This document shows, piece after piece, positions 1 to 9,275 of a stretch of 64,000 nt of DNA. Where the stretch lies: the NCBI RefSeq assembly GCF_900112205.1, contig NZ_FOKW01000003.1, positions 62,001-126,000 on the forward strand, in the 5' to 3' direction. Below the pieces are notes generated by a model, which ran no database searches, had not been told where the DNA came from, and saw nothing but the letters and a program-made list of their open reading frames with translations. Numbering within the stretch: position 1 is the first letter of the stretch; each line of letters begins with the position of its first letter. This stretch comes from Natronobacterium haloterrestre (lineage in GTDB: Archaea > Halobacteriota > Halobacteria > Halobacteriales > Natrialbaceae). The position numbers and the translations under genes are program-made.

Positions 1-1090
1 CGAGGCCGCGGGAGGTCATGTACAGCAGGTCCTCCTGGTCGATCTGGCCGACCGTCGCCGAGTGGCTGGCCTCGGTGTCGTGGTTGTTGATGATCAGCTT
101 CGGCGAGGCGTCGGCTTCGCTCTCGTCGGAGAGCATCAGCGTGTTCTCACGCTGGTAGGAGCTGGTGTCCCAGGCGTCCTTGCCGACGTCCTGGACCCCC
201 TCGTAGACCGAGCGGGCGACGTCGTCGGTGACGCCACGGGTCACCAGATCCGCCGTGGTGTGCTCGGCGCGGTGCCAGACCTTCGCGTCGAGGTCGAAGT
301 GCTGGTCGTTGTGGCCGTAGAAAGCCCCGACGATCTGGGTTTCGGAGGAGTCGCCGTTGAGCTCCGTCGAGACCTCGGTCTTCGTGAGCTGCGTGCCGAG
401 GTTGGCCTCGATCCAGTCGATCGTCGCGTAGGTGTCGGCGTCGCCGCGCTTGACGGTGAAGTTGTAGGCGTCCTCCGAGAGGTTCTGGAGGCTGCCGTAC
501 TGGACGCGGCTGTTCTCGCCGGCGACGACCTCGACGATCCCGCTGTAGTACTGCTCGTCTTGCTTCTCGCCGGTCGACTGTCGCTCGAGGATGGTGACCG
601 ACGAGGACTCCTCGGTGACGACGAGCGTGTAGTTGAACAGCGAGCGGGAGTTCTGCTCGGTGCGGATCGTGACGTCCTCGGCGTCGACGCCCTCGGGGAC
701 GTAGACGACGGTCCCGGTGCTAAACAGCGCCGTCGACAGCGCCGTCAGATAGTTCTCCTGGGGATCGACGACGGAGCCGAACTGCTCGCGGATGAGGTCC
801 TCGTGCTCGGCGACTGCCTCGGACCACGGAAGGACCTCGGCCTCGTCGGGACCGACCTGGTCTTTGTCCTCGGCCGCGTTCAGCGGGTCCACGAGCGACT
901 CGAAGTCGAGTTCGTGGAGGTTCGTCCAGTCGCGACCCGGCGTCCGGATGACGTCGGGCATGTCGAGGTCCTCGAGGGCCTCGAGGGCCTCGAGACGGGT
1001 CTCCGTGAGCCACTCGGGCTCGTCCAAGTTCCCGCTGATTTCGCGTACCTGTTCCTCCGTCAGATTGGCGTGTACCTGCGTCGTGCTCAT
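1..1090 (-). CDS. sufD: SufD, Fe-S cluster assembly scaffold subunit (3' end outside window)
   Basis: Partial gene. It starts at an ATG (reverse strand 1090-1088) and stays open to base 1, so the C-terminus is missing. The protein begins MSTTQVHANLTEEQVREISG and continues with the beta-helical SufB/SufD core; near the window edge it reads HSATVGQIDQEDLLYMTSRG, the conserved SufB/SufD C-terminal region. SufD pairs with SufB on the SufC ATPase to build Fe-S clusters in the cytoplasm. It is the last gene of sufC-sufB-sufD and begins 1 nt after the sufB stop, which implies cotranscription and coupled translation. The region is open but antisense frames are also open, so strand was decided by family recognition. 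Confidence 0.93.
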   Translation of the reverse strand, partial: MSTTQVHANLTEEQVREISGNLDEPEWLTETRLEALEALEDLDMPDVIRTPGRDWTNLHELDFESLVDPLNAAEDKDQVGPDEAEVLPWSEAVAEHEDLIREQFGSVVDPQENYLTALSTALFSTGTVVYVPEGVDAEDVTIRTEQNSRSLFNYTLVVTEESSSVTILERQSTGEKQDEQYYSGIVEVVAGENSRVQYGSLQNLSEDAYNFTVKRGDADTYATIDWIEANLGTQLTKTEVSTELNGDSSETQIVGAFYGHNDQHFDLDAKVWHRAEHTTADLVTRGVTDDVARSVYEGVQDVGKDAWDTSSYQRENTLMLSDESEADASPKLIINNHDTEASHSATVGQIDQEDLLYMTSRGL

Positions 1091-1091
1091 A

Positions 1092-2522
1092 TTATCCGAG
1101 GCTTCCCTCCATCTCGAGTTCGATGAGGCGGTTGAGTTCGACCGCGTACTCGATCGGCAGTTCCTCCGTGATCGGTTCGATGAAGCCGGCGACGATCATC
1201 TTCTTGGCGTCGTCGTCGTCCAGTCCGCGCGACTGGAGGTAGAAGATGTCCTCGTCGCCGATCTTGCCGACGGTCGCCTCGTGAGCGACGTCGACTTTCG
1301 ACTCCTCGATCTCCATGTACGGCATGGTGTCCGAGGTGGACTCGTTGTCGAACATCAAGGCGTCACACTCCACCGCGGTGGAGGAGTTCTCGGCGCCGTC
1401 GGCGATGTGGACGAGGCCGCGGTAGTTGGTGCGGCCGCCGTCCTTGGAGATCGACTTGGACTCGATGGTCGAACTCGTGTCGGGCGCGTTGTGGTAGACC
1501 TTCGCGCCGGTGTCGATGTCCTGACCCTCGCCCGCGAAGGCGATGGTGATGTGGGTGTCGGTCGCGCCGCGACCCTTGAGGATCGAGCACGGGTAGAGCA
1601 TGGTGGCCTTCGAGCCCATCGAGCCCGAAACCCACTCCATGGTACCGTTCTCTTCGACGATGGCACGCTTGGTGTTGAGGTTGAAGGTGTTCTTCGACCA
1701 GTTCTGCACCGTGGAGTACTGGACGTGGGCGTCCTCCTTGACGAAGACTTCCACTCCTCCGCTGTGGAGGTTGTGGGTGCCGTACTTGGGCGCGGAACAG
1801 CCCTCGATGTAGTGGACCTCGCTACCGGGTTCGGCGATGATCAGCGTGTGCTCGAACTGGCCCATCCCTTCCGAGTTCATCCGGAAGTACGCCTGGACGG
1901 GCATCTCGACGGTGACGTCCTCGGGGACGTAGACGAACGAGCCGCCGGACCAGACGGCGCCGTGCAGCGCGGCGAACTTGTTGTCGCTCGGGGGGACGCA
2001 GGTCGTCATGAAGTGCTCCTTGACGAGGTCGGGATGCTCCTGGACGGCCTCGTCCATGTTCATGAAGATGACGCCCTTCTCCTCCCACTGCTCCTGCATG
2101 TTCTGGTAGACGACCTCGGACTCGTACTGCGCGCCGACGCCCGAGAGCGCCTTCTTCTCGGCTTCCGGAATGCCCAGCTTGTCGAAGGTGTCCTGAATCT
2201 CGTCCGGAAGTTCGTCCCAGTCGTCGACGCCTTCGCGCTTGTCCACGTCCGGGCGGATGTAGGGGACGATCTCCTCGATGTCCAGGCCCGAGAGGTCCGG
2301 CTGGCCGGGCCAGTCCGTCGGCATCGGCATGTTCTGGTACTGCTTGAGCGCGCGGAGACGGCGCTCGAGCATCCAGTCGGGCTCGTCCTTGTCCTCGGAG
2401 ATCATCCGGATGATCTCCTCGGTCAGGCCCTTCTCGGATTTCACCGCGGCGTTCTGGTCTTTCTTGAACTCGAACCGCGCTTCGGTGTCGGTGTCTTTGA
2501 GGTGGTCTTGTTCGGAACTCAT
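1092..2522 (-). CDS. sufB: SufB, Fe-S cluster assembly scaffold subunit
   Basis: 476 aa, normal SufB length. The N-terminal third is helical and acidic. The core carries recognisable SufB stretches such as CSAPKYGTHNLHSGGVEVFV, QNWSKNTFNLNTKRA and the C-terminal HEATVGKIGDEDIFYLQSRG. SufB is the scaffold on which [Fe-S] clusters are assembled with SufC and SufD. The ATG lies 61 nt downstream of the sufC stop; sufD follows after 1 nt. The intergenic stretch before it (2523-2583) holds only T/A-richer sequence and no separate gene. Function is well established for the family; nothing is missing in the visible sequence. Confidence 0.96.
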   Translation of the reverse strand: MSSEQDHLKDTDTEARFEFKKDQNAAVKSEKGLTEEIIRMISEDKDEPDWMLERRLRALKQYQNMPMPTDWPGQPDLSGLDIEEIVPYIRPDVDKREGVDDWDELPDEIQDTFDKLGIPEAEKKALSGVGAQYESEVVYQNMQEQWEEKGVIFMNMDEAVQEHPDLVKEHFMTTCVPPSDNKFAALHGAVWSGGSFVYVPEDVTVEMPVQAYFRMNSEGMGQFEHTLIIAEPGSEVHYIEGCSAPKYGTHNLHSGGVEVFVKEDAHVQYSTVQNWSKNTFNLNTKRAIVEENGTMEWVSGSMGSKATMLYPCSILKGRGATDTHITIAFAGEGQDIDTGAKVYHNAPDTSSTIESKSISKDGGRTNYRGLVHIADGAENSSTAVECDALMFDNESTSDTMPYMEIEESKVDVAHEATVGKIGDEDIFYLQSRGLDDDDAKKMIVAGFIEPITEELPIEYAVELNRLIELEMEGSLG

Positions 2523-2583
2523 AATTTGATTGTGTATGTGGTTACGGCTGTAGGGTTATTACCGTTGTTCTAGCCGAATTCGG

Positions 2584-3489
2584 TTACGCCGTGCCGTAGA
2601 CCTCTTCGCGGACCCAGTCGTACCCCTTGTCCTCGAGCTGTTCGGCGAGCTCGGGACCGCCGCTCTTTGCGATCTGACCGTCGAGCATCACGTGGACGTG
2701 GTCGGGCTCGACGTAGTCGAGGATGCGCTGGTAGTGGGTGATCTGGAGGATGCCGGTGCCCTGCTCGTCGCGAAGGGCGTTGATGCCGTTCGAGACGTCC
2801 TGCAGTCGGTCGATGTCGAGCCCGGAGTCGATCTCGTCCAGAACGGCGATCGAGGGCTCGAGGATCGCAGCCTGCAGCACTTCGTTTTGCTTCTTCTCGC
2901 CGCCGGAGAAGCCGGCGTTGAGGTAACGCTGGGCGAACTTCTCGTCCATGTCCAGTTGCTCCATCTTCTCCTGGAGGATCTTCTGGAACTCGGCGACGCC
3001 GACTTCGCCTTCGTCGACGTCCCCTTCCATCGGCGAGGATTCGAAGCCCTCCTCCTCGTCTTCTTCTTCACCGTCCTCTTCCTCGAAGAGCTCCTCGCGC
3101 TCCTCGATCTTGGCGTTCAGCGCCGTCCGCAGGAAGTTCGTCATCGTGACGCCCTCGATCTCGGCCGGATACTGGAAGCCGAGGAAGACGCCGAGTGCGG
3201 CGCGCTCGTTGGGCTCGAGGTCCAGCAGGTTCCAGGTGCGCTGGTCCTCGTCGATCTCGACTTCTTCGCCGAACTCCTCGTCCTCGAGGTGCAGGAGAAC
3301 CTCACCTTCGGTGACCTCGTAGGCAGGGTGGCCCGCGATGACCTTCGCGGTCGTGGACTTCCCGGAGCCGTTCGGCCCCATCAGCGCGTGGATTTCGCCC
3401 GACTCGACCTCGAGATCGACGCCCTCGAGGATCTTCTCGTCGCCCTCTGCTACTTCAGCGTGCAGGTTGCTCAGTTCGAGACGTGCCAT
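2584..3489 (-). CDS. sufC: SufC, Fe-S assembly ABC ATPase
   Basis: 301 aa, longer than bacterial SufC (about 250). Walker A GPNGSGKST is at residues 38-46, Q-loop GFQYP at 104-108, signature FSGGEKK at 194-200 and Walker B IAVLDEIDSG at 214-223. The extra length is a strongly acidic insertion at about residues 129-162 (runs of Glu/Asp), a halophilic adaptation located between Q-loop and signature. SufC hydrolyses ATP to drive conformational change in SufB/SufD. First gene of the operon. Its likely box A lies about 85 nt upstream, so the mRNA has a leader of roughly 55-60 nt that includes half of an 18-bp palindrome. Confidence 0.96.
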   Translation of the reverse strand: MARLELSNLHAEVAEGDEKILEGVDLEVESGEIHALMGPNGSGKSTTAKVIAGHPAYEVTEGEVLLHLEDEEFGEEVEIDEDQRTWNLLDLEPNERAALGVFLGFQYPAEIEGVTMTNFLRTALNAKIEEREELFEEEDGEEEDEEEGFESSPMEGDVDEGEVGVAEFQKILQEKMEQLDMDEKFAQRYLNAGFSGGEKKQNEVLQAAILEPSIAVLDEIDSGLDIDRLQDVSNGINALRDEQGTGILQITHYQRILDYVEPDHVHVMLDGQIAKSGGPELAEQLEDKGYDWVREEVYGTA

Positions 3490-3535
3490 AGTACTCTGTC
3501 ACCCGAAGAGTGGGTCGTATCACTGATAACGGTTT

Positions 3536-3553
3536 CGTATCCAATTGGATACG
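3536..3553. promoter_or_regulatory. 18-bp perfect palindrome at suf operon promoter (candidate operator)
   Basis: CGTATCCAATTGGATACG reads identically on both strands. It lies 47 nt upstream of the sufC ATG. Its centre is about 29 bp downstream of the A/T-rich box at 3567-3579, which puts it over the expected transcription start. A dimeric repressor bound here would block initiation. The identity of the regulator (iron/DtxR-like, SufR-like or redox) is inference. Confidence 0.7.
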
Positions 3554-3566
3554 GTATCCTATCCGC

Positions 3567-3579
3567 AAAATAATTTTTT
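3567..3579 (-). promoter_or_regulatory. A/T-rich box A of suf operon
   Basis: AAAATAATTTTTT on the plus strand, the only long A/T run between sufC and the kinase gene. On the minus strand it is correctly placed to be the TATA box of sufCBD. Confidence 0.55.
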
Positions 3580-3646
3580 GAATGCGTAACTCCACTTTTA
3601 TTCGTAGTACTTGTCGGACGGGATTCGAGAACCCGAACGGCCAACG

Positions 3647-3655
3647 ATATAAAAA
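3647..3655 (+). promoter_or_regulatory. TATA-like element upstream of histidine kinase
   Basis: The sequence around 3645-3656 reads GATATAAAAACC, a good box A. It is about 140 nt before the chosen kinase start (3789), so if used the mRNA has a leader of roughly 110 nt. Confidence 0.4.
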
Positions 3656-3788
3656 CCGTTCGTACGTCGGTTTCGATTTCGATCGCCGGATCTCTCGGGA
3701 CTACAGCGGCGCAGGGCGTCCTCTCGACTCTCTTCCCGTCGTCGAGTCCCTGATAAATCATGCGAAGACTTATCAAACGGAATGGAAT

Positions 3789-5645
3789 ATGGGATCCCAT
3801 CCGATGGGGTGGCAATTTACCGCTCGCTTTCTCCCGCTTTTCGTCGCCGCGACCCTCGCTGTGATCCTTTGCGTGCTCGCGGTCCGTAATCGACAACGGG
3901 ACGAACGAGCGGTCCCGCTCGTCGTCGGCGTGTTGCTGGGTGCCGGGATCTGGGCAGGGGCCGACGCGCTACGGCTTGCGCGTACCGATCTCGCCGCGAA
4001 ATTCCTCCTGCACAACGTCCGGTTCGTCGGGTCGACGTTGCTTGTCCTCTCCACGCTGCTCTTTACCCTCGAGTATACGAATCGCGACGAGCAGGTCACG
4101 ACGCGTACGGCCGCGGCGCTCGGCGCGCCGTTTCTCGTGACGCTCGGCCTCGTCTGGACCGACCACACGGCGACTCACGATCTGATCAGGACGAGCGTGG
4201 AACTCGTCGTCGTCGACGGGTTAGCCGTCGCCGAGTTCGAGTTCGGCCCCGCCTTCTACCTCAACGCCGCCTACTCCTACACGCTGCTCGGGACAGCGCT
4301 CGCGCTGTACCTGCTCGAAATGCTCAGGACGCAGGGCCGGGTGTATCGTCGCCAGTGTGCAACGCTCGTGACGGGGATGCTCGTTCCGTGGGTACTGAAC
4401 GCGCTGTACCTTCGAGGAACGACAGTGGTGGATCTCACCGGCGTCGGCCTCGTCGTAACGGGGATCGCGTTCTACGCGTCGCTGTTCTGGTTCCAGTTGC
4501 TCGACCTGGGGCCGATCGCCAGGAGCACCGTCGTCGACGAGATCGAGCACGGCGTCGTCGTGGTCGACGCCGAAGGCCGCGTGGTCGACGTCAACGAGAC
4601 TGCAGTGTCGGTGTTCGGTCGCTCCCGGGTCGACCTCGTCGGGTCGGACGCCGGGTCGTTGCCGAACTCGCCCCCTGACCTCGCCGAGCGCCTCGCACGG
4701 GAGGAACCGGTCCACGACGAGGTGACGGTATCGATCGGAGACGGCGCGCGACACTTCACCGTCGACGTTTCGCCGATCGCGGTTCGGGACGGTCGCCACG
4801 CCGGCCACGTCGTCCTCTTTCGTGACGTTACCGAGCAACGCCAACGGCAGCGCGAACTCGAGCGCCGCACCGAACAACTCGAGACCCAGACCGACCGATT
4901 CGAGCGGCAAAACGAGCGGCTGGACCGGTTCGCGAGCATCCTCTCACACGACCTCCGGAACCCGCTTACCGTCGCCCGCGGGTACGTCGAGACCATGGAC
5001 GAGGATCGACCGCCGGATCCGGAACGGCTGGCAGCGATCGAGGAGTCGCTCGACCGGATGGACGAGATCGTCGACGACGTCCGAACGCTCGTCCGCCAGG
5101 AAAGCGAGCCGACCGACCGCGAGCCCGTCGACTTGCGGGCCGTCGCCACCGACGCCTGGAACGGGACCGCGACGAAAGACGCCTCGCTCGTCGTCGAGAC
5201 CGACCGGACGGTTCGCGCCGACCGGAGCCGTCTCCGTCAACTGCTGGAGAACCTGTTCCGGAACGCGATCGACCACGGCCCGGACGACGTCACCGTCCAC
5301 GTGGGCGACCTCGAGGACGGGGGATTCTACGTCGCGGACGACGGCCCCGGGATCCCCGAGTCCGAACGCGGAGCGGTCTTCGAGGAAGGATACTCGACCA
5401 GCGAGGTCGGAACGGGGCTCGGACTGGCCATCGTCTCGAGCGTCGCGGACGCTCACGGCTGGTCGATCGAACCGCTCGAGAGCGACGGCGGCGGTGCCCG
5501 GTTCGAGGTCGTCACCGGGAACGAGGACGGCGATGCCGACGCCGACACCGAGAGCGCGGGCACCGAGCCACCCGTGAACCGTCGGGACCGGGGACCGTTC
5601 GACGATCGGGGATCGTCGCAGGAGCCTCCGTCCCCCGTCGACTAA
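3789..5645 (+). CDS. Membrane sensor histidine kinase (7TM-type N-terminus, PAS, HisKA, HATPase)
   Basis: 618 aa from ATG 3789. The frame is open further upstream to 3582, but that stretch is unlike protein, so the ATG before GSHPMGWQF was chosen. Residues about 1-215 form seven hydrophobic segments like the haloarchaeal HisKA_7TM sensor. A PAS domain (about 225-330) and a coiled-coil linker follow. The HisKA box SHDLRNPLT carries the phospho-acceptor His at about residue 387. The ATPase has N-box NLFRNAIDHG (about 487), G1 DDGPGIPESE and G2 GTGLGLAIV (about 540). It senses an unknown signal and autophosphorylates. No response regulator is adjacent, so it is an orphan kinase. The C-terminus ends in a low-complexity acidic tail. 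Confidence 0.9.
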   Translation: MGSHPMGWQFTARFLPLFVAATLAVILCVLAVRNRQRDERAVPLVVGVLLGAGIWAGADALRLARTDLAAKFLLHNVRFVGSTLLVLSTLLFTLEYTNRDEQVTTRTAAALGAPFLVTLGLVWTDHTATHDLIRTSVELVVVDGLAVAEFEFGPAFYLNAAYSYTLLGTALALYLLEMLRTQGRVYRRQCATLVTGMLVPWVLNALYLRGTTVVDLTGVGLVVTGIAFYASLFWFQLLDLGPIARSTVVDEIEHGVVVVDAEGRVVDVNETAVSVFGRSRVDLVGSDAGSLPNSPPDLAERLAREEPVHDEVTVSIGDGARHFTVDVSPIAVRDGRHAGHVVLFRDVTEQRQRQRELERRTEQLETQTDRFERQNERLDRFASILSHDLRNPLTVARGYVETMDEDRPPDPERLAAIEESLDRMDEIVDDVRTLVRQESEPTDREPVDLRAVATDAWNGTATKDASLVVETDRTVRADRSRLRQLLENLFRNAIDHGPDDVTVHVGDLEDGGFYVADDGPGIPESERGAVFEEGYSTSEVGTGLGLAIVSSVADAHGWSIEPLESDGGGARFEVVTGNEDGDADADTESAGTEPPVNRRDRGPFDDRGSSQEPPSPVD

Positions 5646-5666
5646 CCGGGCGTAGCCGACCCGGGC

Positions 5667-8387
5667 TCACATGAAACTATCCAGCCCGGTCTGTTCCTGG
5701 CCCGACTTCACTTCCTCCCAGGAGACGTCCAGCGCCTCGAGGATGCGCTCGATCGGCCCCTTCAGGGTCTTCTCGAGCATCTTGTCGTAGTCGACCTCGA
5801 ACTCCTCGGGGATCTGGTCCTCGTACTCGAAGCAGATCACGTCGGGGTCGCGCTTGAACGCGCCGTAGAGCGGATCGCGCTGCGGATCGAACCCTTCCTC
5901 GTCCTCCATCCGCCGGAAGAAGGCGGGGTCGACGCGCTCGAGATAGAGCCGCTTTGGCTTGCTGCCGCGCTGGAAGTTGGTATCCAGCAGGAGGTTGGCG
6001 TACTTCGCGCCGCGGACCTGTGCGGTGTCGGTATCGTAGTTGTCGAGTCGCTTGCCGATCCCGCCAGGGATGGCGATGTCCTCGAGGCTCACGTCGCCGG
6101 CCAGGACGTCCTCGATGACGCCGTTGACGTACTCCTTTGCCCCTTCGACGTCGCCCTCCTTGACGATCGTCTCGATGACCTGGTGCTGGACTTCCTTGGT
6201 GATCGGGGCGATGTCCGAGCGCTGGTACTCGAAGCCGACGATGTCTATCGTGTCGACGTCCTTGCCTTCCTTCCAGGTGATGTGTCCGGCGTAGCGTTTC
6301 TTCTTGCCCGCCTGGAAGAACCGCCGGTAGAGCTTCTCGAACTCGATCTGGAAGCGATGCTGGTCGGCGTTCAGGTCCTCGCGCGCGAAGTCCTCGTAGC
6401 GGTCGTTGATGTACTCCTCGATCTCGAAGGACTGCTCTATGGCCTCGTCCTTCGAGACGTCGGGGCCGAGTTCGAGCATGACGCTGTCGGTGTCGCCGTA
6501 CGCGACCTCGTAGTCGAGTTCGTTGGCGGCGGTTTCGGTGAACTCGATCACCTCGCGGCCGGTCGCGGTGATCGCCGAGGCGGCCTCCTTGTCGTAGAGC
6601 CGGAACTGCTCCCAGCCGGAGACGCCGTACAGCGAGTTCATGATGACCTTCACCGCGCCCTGCTGGCGGTCGTACTGTTCGTACTCGGGCGATCCGGGCT
6701 CGTGTTCGTCGCGCAGCGACTTCTTCTCCTCGCGCTCGGCGAGCAGTTCCTCGATCATCTCGCGGTTGACGCCGTCGGGTTCCTTCCGGAAGTGGGTCCC
6801 CGTCGGCGCCTCGTAGGTCTCGCCGTCGTACTCGTCGGGGTCGACCTTCGTCTCGGGCGAGGCGTTGATCGTCACCATACACATCGGATACAGCGACTTC
6901 AGGTCGAGCACGGTGACGTTCTCCTTGACGCCCGTGATCGGCTCGAAGACGGCACCGCCCTCGTACTCCTCGCCGCCCTCCTGTTGGCCCTTGGAGGGGA
7001 GCGCGAACCGGCCGTACGCCTGGTGGAGGACGTACATGTCGACCGCGTCGCCCGGCGTCGGGGCGTCCTCCAGCTTACAGCCGACGAACGACCGCACCTC
7101 GTCCCAGAACGGGATGATCTCCTGCTGGCGGTCGAGTTCGACGCAGAGTTCGACGTCCCGGAGGTTGTACTCGAGCAACTGGGTCGGGTCGTCCTCCCAG
7201 AGGTCGCCGATGTCGCCGGCGTACCGCTCCTTGCCGACGCCGAGTTCCTCCTCGCCGACGGCGTCGAGCCGGTAGGAGTCGAGTTCGGAGAAAACCATCC
7301 GCTGGTAGCCATAGAGGAGGTCGAAGACGACCCGACCCTTGATGTCGGGACCGCCCCAGTTGCTGCGCCAGACCTCGTCGACCCGCGAGAGCCGATCGAT
7401 CTCGAGGTCGTAGTCGTGGGGCCCCTGGAGTTCCTCGAGGCGGTCGAGGAAGTACGGCGCGTCGAAGTCCTCGAAGTTCCAGCCGGTGAGGACGTCGGGA
7501 TCGGTCTCCTCGACGTAGTCGACGAACGCCTCGAGCATCGCCTCCTCCTCCCCGAAGGCCCGGACCTCGTGATCGATCTCGCCCTCGATCGGGTCGTACT
7601 CCTCGATTTTGGCCGGGATCTCGCCGTCGCCGATCGGGGCCTCGTAGAGCCACATGACGTACTCGTCGCGGTAGGAATCGTGGCTCGTGAGACAGACGAT
7701 CGGCTCCTCGCCGTCCTCGGGGAACCCCGAGCGGTCGTCGACCTCGATGTCGAACGTACAGATTCGGGGATCGGCGTCGACGTTCGCCGGTTCGACCTCC
7801 TCGTGGGGGACCACGAGCGAGCCGTCCTCCGCGCGGCGCTCGGGCACCCGCAGCCCGCTCCGGATGTCCTTGTCGATCAGGAACCGGTTGGGGAACAGGA
7901 TGTCGGCCTCGTAGTGTTCGAACTCGTCGCGGACCTTCCCGACGTCACGGGGGGTCTGACCGAAGATCTTGGTCAGTCGCTCCCCGCGGATGCTCTCGTA
8001 GGGCTCGCCGTCGTCGTCCTCCTCCTCGCTGCCCGTCAGCCGGTCGTACTCCTCCTCGGGCGGCCGCTCGAGGCTGTCCGTCGGCGCGTAGAAGTACGGC
8101 CGGAAGCCGACGACCTGGACGTGTTCCAGTTCGCCGTCGGGCGTCCGTCCGAAGACGTGTACGATCGGTCGTTCCTCGTCGCCGTAGCCCGCGACCGTGT
8201 AGTCGACCTGCATCACGGCGAGGTCGAGTTCGCCGTCGGGTTCGGGCAGCGTTTCTTCGACGACGTCGATCACGTCGGCCGCGCCGCCGCCGTCCCCGGC
8301 GACGGCGACCGCCTCTTCCTCCGGCCGGTCTTCGGACTCGGGTGGGGACGAGAACTCCGCAAGTCCGGTCTGGCCCGCCTCAGTCAT
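5667..8387 (-). CDS. polB: Family B replicative DNA polymerase PolB, inteinless
   Basis: 906 aa. The frame is open to 8783, but the ATG at 8387 (MTEAGQTGLAEF) is preceded by a TATA box 28 nt upstream, so it is preferred. The proofreading exonuclease has Exo I FDIEVDDRSG (D213/E215), Exo II GWNFEDFDAPYF (about 302-313) and Exo III YNLRDVELC (about 407-415). The polymerase has motif A DLKSLYPMC (D495), motif B KVIMNSLYG (about 580-588) and motif C YGDTDSV (D632, D634). Haloarchaeal polB genes often carry inteins at these motifs; here all three are uninterrupted. An acidic N-terminal extension of about 50 residues is present. It acts as the main chromosomal DNA polymerase with PCNA. Single gene, divergent from the gene at 8527. 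Confidence 0.96.
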   Translation of the reverse strand: MTEAGQTGLAEFSSPPESEDRPEEEAVAVAGDGGGAADVIDVVEETLPEPDGELDLAVMQVDYTVAGYGDEERPIVHVFGRTPDGELEHVQVVGFRPYFYAPTDSLERPPEEEYDRLTGSEEEDDDGEPYESIRGERLTKIFGQTPRDVGKVRDEFEHYEADILFPNRFLIDKDIRSGLRVPERRAEDGSLVVPHEEVEPANVDADPRICTFDIEVDDRSGFPEDGEEPIVCLTSHDSYRDEYVMWLYEAPIGDGEIPAKIEEYDPIEGEIDHEVRAFGEEEAMLEAFVDYVEETDPDVLTGWNFEDFDAPYFLDRLEELQGPHDYDLEIDRLSRVDEVWRSNWGGPDIKGRVVFDLLYGYQRMVFSELDSYRLDAVGEEELGVGKERYAGDIGDLWEDDPTQLLEYNLRDVELCVELDRQQEIIPFWDEVRSFVGCKLEDAPTPGDAVDMYVLHQAYGRFALPSKGQQEGGEEYEGGAVFEPITGVKENVTVLDLKSLYPMCMVTINASPETKVDPDEYDGETYEAPTGTHFRKEPDGVNREMIEELLAEREEKKSLRDEHEPGSPEYEQYDRQQGAVKVIMNSLYGVSGWEQFRLYDKEAASAITATGREVIEFTETAANELDYEVAYGDTDSVMLELGPDVSKDEAIEQSFEIEEYINDRYEDFAREDLNADQHRFQIEFEKLYRRFFQAGKKKRYAGHITWKEGKDVDTIDIVGFEYQRSDIAPITKEVQHQVIETIVKEGDVEGAKEYVNGVIEDVLAGDVSLEDIAIPGGIGKRLDNYDTDTAQVRGAKYANLLLDTNFQRGSKPKRLYLERVDPAFFRRMEDEEGFDPQRDPLYGAFKRDPDVICFEYEDQIPEEFEVDYDKMLEKTLKGPIERILEALDVSWEEVKSGQEQTGLDSFM

Positions 8388-8410
8388 GATAGCTGGCTTT
8401 GCAGTCGCCG

Positions 8411-8420
8411 GATAAAAACC
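8411..8420 (-). promoter_or_regulatory. TATA box of polB
   Basis: GATAAAAACC on the plus strand (GGTTTTTATC on the coding strand), centred 28 nt upstream of ATG 8387, the expected place for a leaderless transcript. Confidence 0.6.
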
Positions 8421-8526
8421 CCCGCAATCCGCGGACGCCGTCGTCCTCCTCGGCGGGTTCCGGCGTCGATGACTGTCCCGAACAGGTGAAAAATGATTGA
8501 TTGGTCCGGTCGGAAAAGGCCGGAGT

Positions 8527-9225
8527 ATGCCACACCTCGAGCGGCGTACGAGGGAACGGCCAGCGAACCGGGTTCCCCTGCCGGTCCTCGACGCGTTCGG
8601 TTCCGGAATCTTCGGGGACGGGGTCGCCGGGTTCGACCTCGGTTCGTGGGTGCCCGTTCCGCCGTCGCTTTCACTCGAGCGGGCCGACGACACCGTCCGG
8701 AACGGGGAGCCGAACGCGACCGCGAGCGATCGGTCGTCCCCCGCCGATGACTCCAGAGGGGAGAGGAAAGCGAACTCGAGCACCGCGGGTTCGGACGAAT
8801 CCGAACTCGAGGCGGGGAACGACGGCGAAGCGACGGTCGAGGTCGACGCCGAGGCCGACCTCGAGGTGACGTTCCTCGACTGCGAGACCGTCCGGATCGA
8901 GGGGTCGGTCGACGAGGTAATCCTCGCGGCGTTCTGGTGGGACGAGTCCGGCCTCCCCGGAACGATTGCGGAGCCGATCGGCGGCGTCGACGGCGAACGA
9001 GTTATCAGCGTCTCCGACGCGTTCGGCTCGTTCGTTCACGGACCGATCCTGTCGGAGGTCCAGGGGTTCCGGGCCGGCACGCCCACGGTCCCCGGCAACG
9101 GCGACTGGACCGTCTCGAACCCCCATCTCGAGCGGTGTATCGAGCGCGTCCGCGACCGCTACGACGGCCCCGGTGACCTCGAGGGCCCGTTCCCGGACGC
9201 GAAGCGCTCGGAGCGGAAGGGATAG
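8527..9225 (+). CDS. Conserved haloarchaeal hypothetical protein
   Basis: 232 aa from ATG 8527. An upstream in-frame ATG at 8497 is less likely, because an A-rich element (8488-8495) is centred about 34 nt before 8527. Residues about 70-115 are acidic and low-complexity. The C-terminal half looks like a compact folded domain with the stretches VTFLDCETVRIEGSVDEVIL and HGPILSEVQGFRAG. No catalytic motif, membrane segment or signal peptide is visible. It is divergently transcribed from polB and followed by a UspA gene after 50 nt. I do not recognise a function; codon usage and acidity match real genes of this genome. Confidence 0.75.
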   Translation: MPHLERRTRERPANRVPLPVLDAFGSGIFGDGVAGFDLGSWVPVPPSLSLERADDTVRNGEPNATASDRSSPADDSRGERKANSSTAGSDESELEAGNDGEATVEVDAEADLEVTFLDCETVRIEGSVDEVILAAFWWDESGLPGTIAEPIGGVDGERVISVSDAFGSFVHGPILSEVQGFRAGTPTVPGNGDWTVSNPHLERCIERVRDRYDGPGDLEGPFPDAKRSERKG

Positions 9226-9275
9226 CGGGTCACGGGAAACCGTCTTCAGCACACCCATTGAAGGGTTCGCCCACG

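Noticed and set aside
792-2573. 593-codon plus-strand frame over sufB/sufD
   Set aside because: Antisense shadow of two well-recognised Suf proteins.
3582-3788. N-terminal extension of the histidine kinase
   Set aside because: Sequence before 3789 is not hydrophobic or family-like and covers the likely promoter.
6183-8489. 768-codon plus-strand frame antisense to polB
   Set aside because: Shadow frame; polB motifs are complete on the other strand.
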